Notes under the pieces: generated by a model
What the model was told of the DNA's origin: nothing
Databases searched by the model: none
Seen by the model: the letters and a program-made list of their open reading frames with translations, nothing else
DNA from: Hymenopus coronatus
Lineage: Eukaryota; Arthropoda; Insecta; Mantodea; Hymenopodidae
NCBI GenBank assembly: GCA_030762935.1
Contig: CM060884.1
Location: forward strand, 69,813,696 to 69,877,695
Length of the DNA stretch: 64,000 nt
Direction: 5' to 3'
Program-made: the position numbers and the translations under genes
Shown here: positions 55,622 through 64,000 of the stretch, piece after piece
Numbering within the stretch: the first letter of the stretch is position 1
Layout of the letters: the number at the start of each line of letters is the position of its first letter

Positions 55622-55948
55622 TCGCAAGGGACTATTTTAGTAACGTGACAAAAACATAAACAAATTGGACCATTACCTCCAAACCGTTAGAGCAAAATGG
55701 ATGAAATTGCATTATATTACATCTGTGGTATACATTTCTAAAAGCTAGCATTAACAATTTGGAATTTAAAACTTTCAGTCATACATGTCGTTAGTATATT
55801 TGCAAATCATGAATGAATAGTTAGGTACATGAAACTCGCCCCGTATGTGTTTTATATAACGAGCAGCTGCGTACCAACTTGGGTGAGCAAAAACAACGTA
55901 ACTGAGAAAGTCGTAGGCGCCACTGTCCTTGAACAGAAACATTTCATT
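55189..55948. other. Unrecognised, with long T tract
   Basis: Includes a (T)~50 homopolymer at 55571-55620. On the minus strand this could be the poly(A) tail of a retroinserted sequence, but no flanking duplication was found. Confidence 0.45.
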
Positions 55949-56136
55949 TCTGATGAATTCCATTCACATGACTTTCTCTACCTGTTCCGCAAACAAACTA
56001 TTCTTACAAAAGATTATTCATTTATCTACATCATGCTAGTCGAGATGAACATCAGCAGAAACTGTTCTAAGCAGATGGGAATACAGTAAAGCACAGTCAA
56101 ATATTTTAAAAGCTGCTTGTTATGTGAGCAAGTGAA
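55949..56136 (-). mobile_element. HINE-like 3' fragment
   Basis: CTGATGAATTCCATTCACATGAC, ATCATGCTAGTCGAGATGAAC, AAGCTGCTTGTTATGTGA. Only the 3' third. Confidence 0.72.
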
Positions 56137-56720
56137 GTTCGTCTAAGGTTTAAAGTTGGTTGAGTATATTAATAAGCATGCGCTGCGCCCAATTATAGTT
56201 TCAGTTAATTAGTAGTTAAAGTGCGCCAAGGGGTAAAAACATTTCTGTTGTGTATGTTGATGAACTTCAAGTATATAGAAAAAGAAGCTTTCTCCAATAC
56301 TGCATTCCATCCATAACGTCTGTCATGGACCAAGATGGGGGACGCAGCGGCCGGGCGGTGAGCCAAGGTTCCTTGTGAGCTGTCGTGCCATGGAGTTATT
56401 ATTATTATTATTAGAATAGTTTATGGCAGAATACGTAGAGAATGCCATGCGAATATAATCTCAGAATGTTTTCAAGTGAAGAGTCGTTTTTCTCATGGCC
56501 GCTTTTGCAACAGATCCGAAGTTTAAATAAACGAATTCCATTAGTTTGGTCAGGTATTGCTAATTTCACTATATCGTCTATAGAGAATATTTAGAGGCTT
56601 ATCAAGAGAGCTAAATGCACAAAAAAGAAGTTTAGGGAAAGGCTGTATGAATTAGGTTTAGACAGTACAACATATCAAATGCACCCAAGCAGCACGTTTT
56701 ACTCTGTAAGATTCGTTACA
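56137..56720. other. No recognised feature; short (ATT)n
   Basis: Contains TTATTATTATTATTATTAG at 56397-56415. Otherwise unique. Confidence 0.5.
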
Positions 56721-57026
56721 GTGCAAGCAAAGGCAGAAGATTTGGATCGAGTGCCAAGTAAGAATAGGAAAGTTTCTGGACGACTTTACTGAAGGTTTTT
56801 CTCATAAGAATGGAAGTTAAGATTTGTGCAATTAAAGGCAGAAGAATTGGATCGAGTGCCAAGTAAGAATAAGAAAGTATTGGGATGACATTAGTGAATG
56901 TTTTTCTCATAAGAGTGGAAGTTAAGATTTGTGCAATCAAAGGCAGAAGAATTGGATCGAGTGCCAAGTAAGAATAGGAAAGTTTCTGGACGACATTACT
57001 GAAGGTTTTTCTCACAAGAGTGGAAG
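56721..57026. repeat. 105-bp minisatellite, about 2.9 units
   Basis: AGGCAGAAGA starts at 56731, 56836 and 56941, a 105-bp period, with units containing TTGGATCGAGTGCCAAGTAA and GGTTTTTCTCATAAGA. Because 105 is divisible by three, an open minus frame runs through all units as a 35-residue repeat; that is a by-product unless expression is shown. Confidence 0.92.
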
Positions 57027-57297
57027 CTACAGAAGGCTGCGACTACGAATTTAGAAGGTGCTCTCTGTCTGGACTTGGAAGGGGAACGAGGTCGTGCTAA
57101 TAACGAGCAAACACATACTAGCATGTTATACAACACTCACTAAATATTTACTGCACAAGATGAACACAAATGTTTGCCGAACGGCCACCAGCGGCAGCAA
57201 TCTGGTTCATGTCGTTCTGCAAAGCATATGTCACTTGTTTCAAGATACAGGTACGATACAACCTGTGAAATCGTCATCGCTTCATCAAAATATTGTT
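57027..57297. other. Unrecognised spacer
   Basis: The 185-codon plus ORF at 57058-57615 begins here but its second half is HINE sequence, so it is not accepted as a gene. Confidence 0.5.
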
Positions 57298-58143
57298 ACT
57301 TTCTCTACACGTACTATGTACATAGTGTATAGAAAAGATATTGCACTCCACCCAAAAATTCGATACCGAGATTTCACCGGAAATGTTTTAGGGTCCCCTG
57401 TATCAAAAAAAAAAAAAATCAGAAAAAGGTCCGCGTGTGTGTCTGTGAACACGATAGCTCAAAAACGAAAAGTCGGCAAAACACCAAACTTGGTATTTAA
57501 GGTTAGTATCTTCCAGGGATGCGACACGAAGATTTTGAGAAAAATCCCCCCCACCCCAAACTACTCTTTACATGGAACTTTTTTCGAACATTTTGATTTT
57601 CTCAAAAATGGCTAACGATTTAAATAAAAGTTCGTATATTAAAGGTATTTACCTGACAAATAAAATGTATATTTTGAATTTTCTGGGAATAGCCTCTGAA
57701 GACTACTTTATTCTGGATCAATTTTACGGAATTTTGCATAACTGCTAAACCGTAAGAGATTGACAAAAACTTGTCAGACATAAAATGTAGAGCACGTTAA
57801 AACATACAGTTTATGTCAGATACATTTTTTTCGTGGAGTTGATCGTTTTCGAGTTATTCCTTGTTTTTAATTTCACCTTTAAAAAACATACTTTTCTCAT
57901 ACAGGAATTTATCAACTCCTCTCCATACAAATAAAGGAACTTAAATCACATAGCTACCAGCTTTTGACTATCACTTTAACCTATGGTACTCCCTTATTTC
58001 GCTTCTACTTACAAGGAAGCAAGTAATAAAGACTAGTTCTGTTAATTTTTTCTCGATTAGCATGAAGTAAATCGAAGCCTAAGTGTTTGAATAATAATTT
58101 GTTGTAGAGATGTAGAGAAAGTCATGTGAATGGAAAACATCAG
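57298..58143 (+). mobile_element. HINE-like element, full length
   Basis: 846 bp, ACTTTCTCTACACGTACTAT to GTGAATGGAAAACATCAG. One of the best-preserved copies. The 5' flank is ATTGTT and the 3' flank ATTTTATTTT, so no consistent target duplication. Confidence 0.88.
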
Positions 58144-58253
58144 ATTTTATTTTAATTCTAGCCCAAATGCGAAACCAGAAGGGATAGCAAAGGTTACTAT
58201 ACAAATGTTGATAACAAGAGGCAAGATTTTGAGTTGAAAATTATTTTAAAAAT

Positions 58254-59638
58254 ACGATGTGTTCCATTCACACGACTCTCTACATCCCTGTAACAAATTA
58301 TTGTTAAAAAGCTTATTCTTCTATGTTTATGGAGATAAACATTAGCGGAAACTGTCCTTATGACTTGTTTCCTGTAAGTAGAAGGGCAAAATATAATATT
58401 CCATTCACATGTTGTCCTTTAGCTGTTCGGTAAACAAACCTTTTATTCAAAATATTAATCTGTTTTTCTACATCAGGCTAATCAAGGTAAAAATGAGCAG
58501 AATTGGTCTATTACTAGCTTACTTGTAAATAGAAGGGAAATGAGAAAACACACGACTAAAGCGAAGCCAGTCGCTAAGTGAAACAATTATTGCTTGCCAG
58601 GAGTAAACAAACGACAAACGAGAAGAAAGGTGTGTTCCCGTTTGAGAAAACCTTAAGTGAATAAAATTGAAACTGATAATCCGGAATGTCTCGAAAACGA
58701 CTAATTCTACAAAAAAAAAAAAAAAAAAAAAAATGTGTTCCACTCACATGACTTTCTCTACATTTCTGTAACAACTTATTGTTAAAAAGCTTATTTTTCT
58801 ATATACATCATGCTAATCGAGATAAACATTAGCAAAAATTGCCCTCATTGCTTGGTTCATTGTAAGTAGAAGAGAAAAACTCTAATCTAGTTATTCGGTA
58901 AGCAAACCTTTTATTCAAAACATGAATCTGTTATCTACATCATGCTAATCAAGATAAACATAAGCAGAATTAGTCTTATTACTAGCTTCATTGTAAGAAG
59001 ACAAATAAGAAAATACACAGGCTAAAGCGATAATCTCGTCCTTTAAAAGCCAGTCACTGTGAAACAATTGAAATTCCAATCTCTTTGCTTGTCAAGAGTA
59101 AACAAACGAGAAACGAGAAAATTTCTTCCCGTTGTAGAAATATTAGTGGTTTAAAATTGAAACCAATAATCCGTAGTATCTCGAAAACGGTTAACCCAAA
59201 AAAAAAGTTTATGGGACATAAATTGTGTGTATCTCTTACGGTTTGCCAGTGATATAAAAGTCATCCAGAATGAAGAGGTCCTCAGAGGCTATTCCCAGAA
59301 AATTAAAGATATACATTTCGTTTGTCTTAAAAATATCTTAACTTAGGTGTTCAATCAAAATCGTTAGAGCCATTTTTGAGGACAAAAATGTTCGAGCATT
59401 TTCCCTATAAGGTGGGAAATTATTTAAATTTCGTGTCGAATCCTTGGAAGATGCTGAACTTAAATGCCAAGTTTGGCATTTAAAAGACTTTCCGTTTATG
59501 TGCTATGCTGCCCGCCACCCCCCAAACACAGAGGAGTTTTTCTATTTTGTTTTATTCGGGGTACCAAAACATGTATTTCCGGTGTGCAATACAATACCTT
59601 CTCTTTACTCTATGTACATAGTACGTGTAGAGAAAGTA
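58254..59638 (-). mobile_element. Head-to-tail series of four HINE-like 3' ends, last one complete
   Basis: Successive minus-strand 3' regions start at 58254 (ATGTGTTCCATTCACACGAC), 58397 (ATTCCATTCACATGTTG), 58733 (ATGTGTTCCACTCACATGAC) and about 58890 (TCTAGTTATTCGGTAAGC). The last runs through to a 5' end at 59638 (GTACGTGTAGAGAAAGT). An A22 tract at 58711-58732 marks one junction. Confidence 0.75.
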
Positions 59639-59796
59639 AAAATCTGCAAAAGGATGATGTAATAAAAGCTAAAAATTATACGTAAATATTTATACCAAAA
59701 TTATTAACAACTTTGCGACAGCGCGAGATTAGAAAATCACGAAGCTAATGACAAGATGTATGTATGTACAGTATTTTACAGTATGTTCCACTCATC

Positions 59797-60035
59797 TTTA
59801 AAGTTTGCGGTTGGAAACCAACCCTCGCTGTTGCCAAGTCTTACACTTACTGAACGCTTAACTGAGGCGCGATTCTCGAATTGCCAGCAGTGTCTTCAGG
59901 AAACTGATTTTACTACGCTTTCTCTCGCCCCTTAGTGCAGGTTCGTCTTTTGTTTGATAATGGTAATTGCCCAGTGATAGGTGGGAGCGGTCCCGTTTAA
60001 GGGCCATCATGTTTTGGAGAAAACTATATGCGTCA
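59797..60035 (+). repeat. Repeat family F, copy 2
   Basis: AAAGTTTGCGGTTGGAAACC to GGGCCATCATGTTTTGGAG, matching the reverse complement of 35851-36068. No coding sequence or clear termini. Confidence 0.75.
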
Positions 60036-60104
60036 TACGGACATATGCCATTTATCTCCATACTGTATTTTAAGGTTAAAGCAGGCTATATTAGGAGATG
60101 CGGG

Positions 60105-60383
60105 GCGACATTGCAGATTCTAGTTCAGTTTTAGATTTACCTCTGCCATTGGTCGATTGGAGGAACGGAAGACTGCATTTAGCATTGGAAAGCAGAACCG
60201 ATTTTCAGAACCTCTTATTTCGAATCTAGTTCATTACATACACCTAACCTAACGTAGCCTAACCTCGACGATATCTCGAAACATGTCGTTCACCTGTCAC
60301 GTAGCCATATTGTCTCCGAAACCAATAGGAAAGGCTCGGGAAAGAGCCTTAGTCTAAAACTGAACTAGAATCTGCAATCTCGC
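60105..60383. mobile_element. MULE-like MITE (family H), 31-bp TIRs, 9-bp target duplication
   Basis: 279 bp. Left TIR 60105-60135 starts GCGACATTGCAGATTCTAGT; right TIR 60353-60383 ends ACTAGAATCTGCAATCTCGC. They are inverse complements except for one base. Flanks AGATGCGGG (60096-60104) and AGATGTGGG (60384-60392) form a 9-bp duplication with one mismatch. Long TIRs with 9-bp duplications are typical of Mutator-like elements. Inside is CCTAACCTAACGTAGCCTAACC-type sequence (60244-60265). Non-coding. Confidence 0.85.
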
Positions 60384-60430
60384 AGATGTGGGATATGGTT
60401 TATGCTGCTTGTTAACTGAATGAGTGCACT

Positions 60431-60602
60431 GAAGTAAATCCGTTGGTGCCGTGTCGTAGATTTACGGCACGTAAAAGAACCTCAAGCCTGATAAAGATGC
60501 CTCTGAGCAAATTTAAGGGTCTTTCACGTCCAGTATAAAATGGGACGCTGAGAACCTCAGCTGTTAAAGAGCGTCCATAAACAAAAACAAACAAAAAAAA
60601 AA
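60431..60602 (+). mobile_element. SINE-3 copy, headless, with A-rich tail
   Basis: GTAAATCCGTTGGTGCCGTG, TTACGGCACGTAAAAGAACC, GAGCGTCCATAAACAAAAAC and a run of A. The tail identifies the 3' end of the family. Confidence 0.82.
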
Positions 60603-61120
60603 CTCCATTTCCATTGCAAACTGTCTGTATTGCGGCAGACGGTAGCGAACACCTCTTAGCTAAATTTACATTTTGTGTTTGCCTCAACAGCCTTCGTCAG
60701 CAGCATCAAAACATTCACACACACACGTAGCATTCCAAAAGATTTCTTCTCTTCCTGTCAACATCGGCGTGCGTTTCTTGTCGGGAGGTCATTCCAAATG
60801 AATGACATGAATTGGTAATTAGTTGCAGCTACTTCTGTTCATTTACTTTTATACACTAGTAGCCTGCTTTCAGACGCCGTTAGGAATCAAGACGCCATGC
60901 AACTCATTTATTATTCATTTCTTCAAACATTCTTGTACATAGTCTATTTTAACCTAACAACGCACCAACTGGATACTAGTTATCAAATACTTTTCCCTTC
61001 TACCTATTAGCTCCTAACTACTGGCAGCCATCATTCTACCTTATCTATAAATGTAAGTCCTTATTAAGTTTCCAAAGTGCAATGTATGTTCATTTTCATG
61101 AAGAAGAAATGGAAATGAAG
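60603..61120. other. No recognised feature
   Basis: Unique sequence; short (CA) run at 60717-60725. Confidence 0.5.
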
Positions 61121-61404
61121 TTTTGTTTATGGACGCTCTTTAACTAATGTGGTTCTCAGCGTCCCATTCTATACTGGGCGTGAAAGACCGCTTAATTTTG
61201 CTCAGAGGCCTCTTAACTTTGGATTGAGGTTCTTTTACGTGCCGTAAATATACGACACGGGACCAACGACTTTACTTCCCTTCCGAAGGAAGCCATGCTA
61301 AGGATTTTTACACCCAAAAAAATCCATCGTCCTCCGCCGGGTTTGAACCCGCGACCTTGGTTATATGAAGTTAGCATGGTAACCTTTACACCACGGAGGG
61401 CGAC
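61121..61404 (-). mobile_element. SINE-3 copy with complete tRNA-like head
   Basis: Minus strand: tRNA-like head 61404-61327 (CGTGGTGTAAAGGTTACC as A box, GCGGGTTCAAACCCGG as T-arm/B box with a perfect 5-bp stem). A linker (GGGTGTAAAAATCCTTAGC) is followed by the SINE-3 core (TTTACGGCACGTAAAAGAAC) and tail GAGCGTCCATAAACAAAA. ATGAAGA at 61098-61104 and 61410-61416 may be the target duplication. It shows the family is tRNA-derived. Confidence 0.85.
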
Positions 61405-61409
61405 TTTTG

Positions 61410-61883
61410 ATGAAGATGCGATTCCAAAAGACACAGGAAATAAATACCATTCTGATTATAGCAGCCATATAGGACTGAAACTGGATCGCAGTGGAGTAGT
61501 AAAGTATATGTTAATTTAGACATTGCTGCAATTCTTGGCTGTATCAAGAGAAGTAACTTGATATTTCCAAGTGACATGAACTTCTGCTGAATTTGACTGT
61601 CTCTCATGAAGTAAATTTCTTACCAGGGTCATGGGTTTCATTACGCAAGATGCCATTATACACTTATAGTTGTAGGCCGTACTGTAGCTACTGGTGTCCT
61701 CAAAAATGTGACATCGTGTGCTCAAGGTTCTCCACGGAAAAAAAAAAAATATTTGTTGCTTAATGAACAAAGAGAGAAACAAAAACATGCAAGTGTTTAA
61801 AGTTCCGAAGCTCAATGTTTGCAACACGTTATTTACCTTGCCAGAGGAATCCGGAAGTATTCCAGCAACCCTCAAACAATCTT
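61410..61883. other. No recognised feature
   Basis: Overlapping ORFs on both strands (up to 119 codons, minus 61516-61875) with no family motif. Confidence 0.45.
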
Positions 61884-62067
61884 TATTTATTCATATAAAT
61901 GAACTGTCCTCTTCAAAGTAATCCCCATAAGATATAATACATCCGTGCCAGCGCTTTTTCCAATCTTGGAAGCACTTCTGGAGTGTTCTTTTCGTTACGG
62001 TATTCAGCTTACCAATGCTAGTTAAACGACGTCCTCGAGAATAGAAAGAAGTCGCAGAAGAAAAAAT

Positions 62068-62966
62068 CTGATGTGTTCCATTCACTTGACTTTCTCTACA
62101 TCTCTGCAACAAATAAAAAACATATGCTTCTATTTGCTTCCTTGTAAGTGGATGCGAAATAAGGGAGTACCATAGGTTAAAGTGATAGTCAGAAGTTGGT
62201 TGCTATGTGACTGAAGTTCCTTTGTATGGTTAGGAGTTGACAAATTCCTGTGTGGGAAAAGTATAGTTTTTTAAAGCTGAAACAGATAACAAGGAATATC
62301 TGAAAAACACTCCACGAAAAAAATGTATATGACCTAAATTGTGTGTGTTATTATGATCTACATTTTTTTTGTAGTAAGTTTTTGTCTATCTCTTACTTTT
62401 TACCAGTTATGCAAAATTCAATAAAAAGCATCCAGAATAAAGAGGTCTTTACAGGCTATTCCCGGAAAATTCGAGATATACATTTTATTTGGCATGTAGA
62501 TATCTTGAATATAAAAATGTTATCAAAATCTTAAGAGCGCCGGTCCCCATGGCCACGCTCGCTAAGGCGTCTCGCTTTGGTGCTTCGTGGGCAGGGGATC
62601 GTGGGTTCGAGTCCCACCTTGCGCAGGGGTGTTATATGTTTGTGTAAAGGAACAGTAAAACCAGTAATCATACAGGGGGGGAATGTAAATAGGGGATACA
62701 GCGCCAGAGTCCTGACCAGACTCCGGTACTGTTTAAAAAAAAAAACATTTTTTAGAAAATGAACATTTTCGAAATTTTTTCCAAGTAAAGGGTAGTTTGT
62801 GGTGGGGAGATTTTCTTGAAAATCTTCGTGTACCATCTTGGAAGATACCAAACTTAAATACCAAGTTTGGTATTTAACGCTCTTTTCGTTTTTGAGCTAT
62901 GCTGTCCACAGACGCGCGTAGACCTTCTTCCAAAAATGCTATGTACATAGTACGTGTAGAGAAAGT
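62068..62966 (-). mobile_element. HINE-like element inside mariner, itself hosting SINE-5
   Basis: CTGATGTGTTCCATTCACTTG to AGTACGTGTAGAGAAAGT. Interrupted at the AATCTTAAGAGC/CATTTTTTAG site by SINE-5. A-rich flanks (GAAGAAAAAAT and AAGAAT). The microsatellite block is deleted. Confidence 0.83.
62535..62747 (+). mobile_element. SINE-5, tRNA-Leu-like head
   Basis: Head 62540-62625: ATGGCCACGCTCGCTAAGGCG (A box, Leu-type) and GTGGGTTCGAGTCCCACC (T-arm with a perfect 5-bp stem, B box). The body contains ACAGTAAAACCAGTAATCAT and GAGTCCTGACCAGACTCCGG, with an A11 tail. The HINE sequence joins cleanly on both sides, but no clear target duplication is visible. Confidence 0.82.
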
Positions 62967-63345
62967 AAGAATCACGAACAAGCGTTGAAGTATGAGCAGG
63001 AACATATTCATGAATGGCTTTTCCACAATTCTGGCGTTTTCTTCGGGTTTCTTCAAGCAAACACGTGTAACCTCCAAGTAATATTTCTTATTGATTGTAT
63101 AACCATAAGACAGAGCCATTTCTTCACTTGTTCCACATTGTCGTCAGTAATTGATGTGCTAGGACGTCCGGAGGATCGTCGTTTTCAATGTTCTCGACCA
63201 TCTTTGAAACGTCGATACCACTCGAAAATCCTTATCTTATTCGCCAAAAGCCACTGTCAACATTTCGAATACTTTACTCCATTTTCAAGCAAACTTAATG
63301 CAAATTCGCTGTGTACTCGAAAATACGTATAATCTTTTTAACTGT

Positions 63346-63818
63346 CAACAATAAACTAAGTGTTTAAAACAGCTGAAAATGCAAACACGCTTCGGGAACA
63401 TGTGTACCAACAAGATAAAAGAGTTCTGAAAATCGGGTGTATAAAGCCCGCGAAATTAAAAAAATGCCCTTTATTTTTTGATCATACCTCATAATATAGT
63501 CAAAGAGCGTATCAGCAAACTGAAAACAAAATGTTTTATCTAGCGGTAACCCAGAACCTCCCCTCATTCGGGAGGTCCTGGGTTAAAATACCATGAGCCG
63601 AAATTTATTGAAATTTATGAGTTATAAATAATAATAATAATAATGATAATTTTATCAAGTGTCAAAATTGTAGCTTGTATGGTTATTTAAATGCTTTTTT
63701 CTTCTCTAAGTCTATCGTTTTAATGCAAATGACCCAGGAGATGCATTTGTAAAATATTGATAAAATATCCAACTTTACGCAAATGAGTTTACGAATAGAT
63801 CTGTCATATTATATTTTT
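63346..63818. other. Unrecognised, with strong hairpin and (AAT)n
   Basis: AACCCAGAACCTCCC at 63547-63561 pairs with GGGAGGTCCTGGGTT at 63569-63583 (14 of 15 bp, 7-nt loop). The right arm continues into a B-box-like GGTTAAAATACC. An (AAT)n tract follows at 63628-63650. Confidence 0.6.
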
Positions 63819-63843
63819 ACTTTTTCTACACGTACTGTGTACC
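63819..63843 (+). mobile_element. HINE-like 5' tip
   Basis: ACTTTTTCTACACGTACTGT after TTTTT, ending abruptly at GTAC before unrelated sequence. Only the first half of the 5' palindrome is present. Confidence 0.6.
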
Positions 63844-64000
63844 CGTCACCTGTAACATCTCGAATGCTGCAGATCTGTGCATGTTACGCACCGGGAATGG
63901 TGACATAATACGGAGTGTCTGTTTCTGCAGAACTTCCTCTGCCTCCCATTTACACGTATTCCTTAGGCACGAAGTAGATACCAAACTAAACTATGACAGA
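63844..64000. other. No recognised feature to window end
   Basis: Unique sequence. Confidence 0.4.

Larger units (their letters stand above)
61884..63345 (-). pseudogene. mariner transposase fossil, split by a HINE
   Basis: Minus strand. N-terminal part 63345-62970: WYRRFKDGRE (helix-turn-helix), GRPSTSITDDNVEQV, then YTINKKYYLEV and VPAHTSTLVRD, the decayed region of the second catalytic Asp. C-terminal part 62052-61884: KCFQDWKKRWHGCIISYGDY, the usual mariner C-terminus. HINE 62068-62966 lies between. The blocks with the first (GDETW-type) and third (SPDLAP) catalytic positions are missing, so the gene was deleted before or around the insertion. Stops and frameshifts abound. Confidence 0.83.

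Noticed and set aside
57058..57615. 185-codon ORF as a gene
   Set aside because: Its second half is HINE 5' sequence in a frame not conserved in other copies; chance fusion.
60244..60265. Interstitial telomeric repeat
   Set aside because: CCTAAC-like motifs are short, imperfect and internal to a MITE, not a (CCTAA)n array.
61327..61404. Possible functional tRNA gene on the minus strand
   Set aside because: The T-arm is perfect, but the sequence is fused to the SINE-3 body present at three other places.

Overview
The window looks like repeat-saturated, AT-rich non-coding DNA from an arthropod, most likely an insect. The reasons are a nuclear copy of mitochondrial nad4 that reads correctly only with AGA=Ser and TGA=Trp (invertebrate mitochondrial code), two mariner-type transposon families, LINE remnants and several tRNA-derived SINE families. 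No complete host gene is visible. A cockroach- or termite-like genome is a plausible guess, but that is inference.

The dominant feature is one high-copy non-coding element of about 0.85 kb, found in more than 35 full, partial or folded-back copies on both strands. By my boundaries it covers roughly 40% of the window. Its 5' end carries ACTTTCTCTAC inside a ~40-bp palindrome. Its 3' end carries the inverted GTAGAGAAAGT, followed at once by a short hairpin (ATGTG-N7-CACAT) and CATCAG. It has an internal CA/GT microsatellite slot and sits in T (or A) tracts. This matches non-autonomous Helentrons (HINE/DINE-1-type rolling-circle elements), so copies are called 'HINE-like' and oriented that way. 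At least three copies are nested inside older copies of the same family, which shows directly that A/T tracts are the insertion targets.

Layout. 1-7.4 kb: HINE copies, a SINE interrupted by a nad4 NUMT, a MITE (E1) and a SINE nested in one HINE, and a LINE reverse-transcriptase tail. 7.4-12.2 kb: mostly unrecognised, with a broken mariner-type transposon at 10.3-11.7 kb. 12.2-23.6 kb: dense HINE arrays. 23.8-25.1 kb: a second broken copy of the same transposon, then a short Crypton-like ORF. 25.6-30.6 kb: a 2.3-kb tandem duplication. 30.6-37.0 kb: HINE copies, SINE-4 with a 13-bp target duplication, and MITE E2. 37.1-37.5 kb: a CpG-rich island with an initiator-like motif and a possible first coding exon, the best host-gene candidate. 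38-43 kb: two copies of MITE G and mostly unique sequence. 43.6-59.6 kb: HINE copies, an inverted-dimer SINE family with tRNA-like arms, MITE D, and a MITE E copy split by a LINE endonuclease fragment. 59.8-64 kb: repeat F, a MULE-like MITE with a 9-bp target duplication, SINE-3 copies, and a mariner fossil split by a HINE that itself holds a SINE.

The elements do not form a pathway. Together they record successive nested insertions: mariner before HINE before SINE, and HINE before MITE E before LINE.
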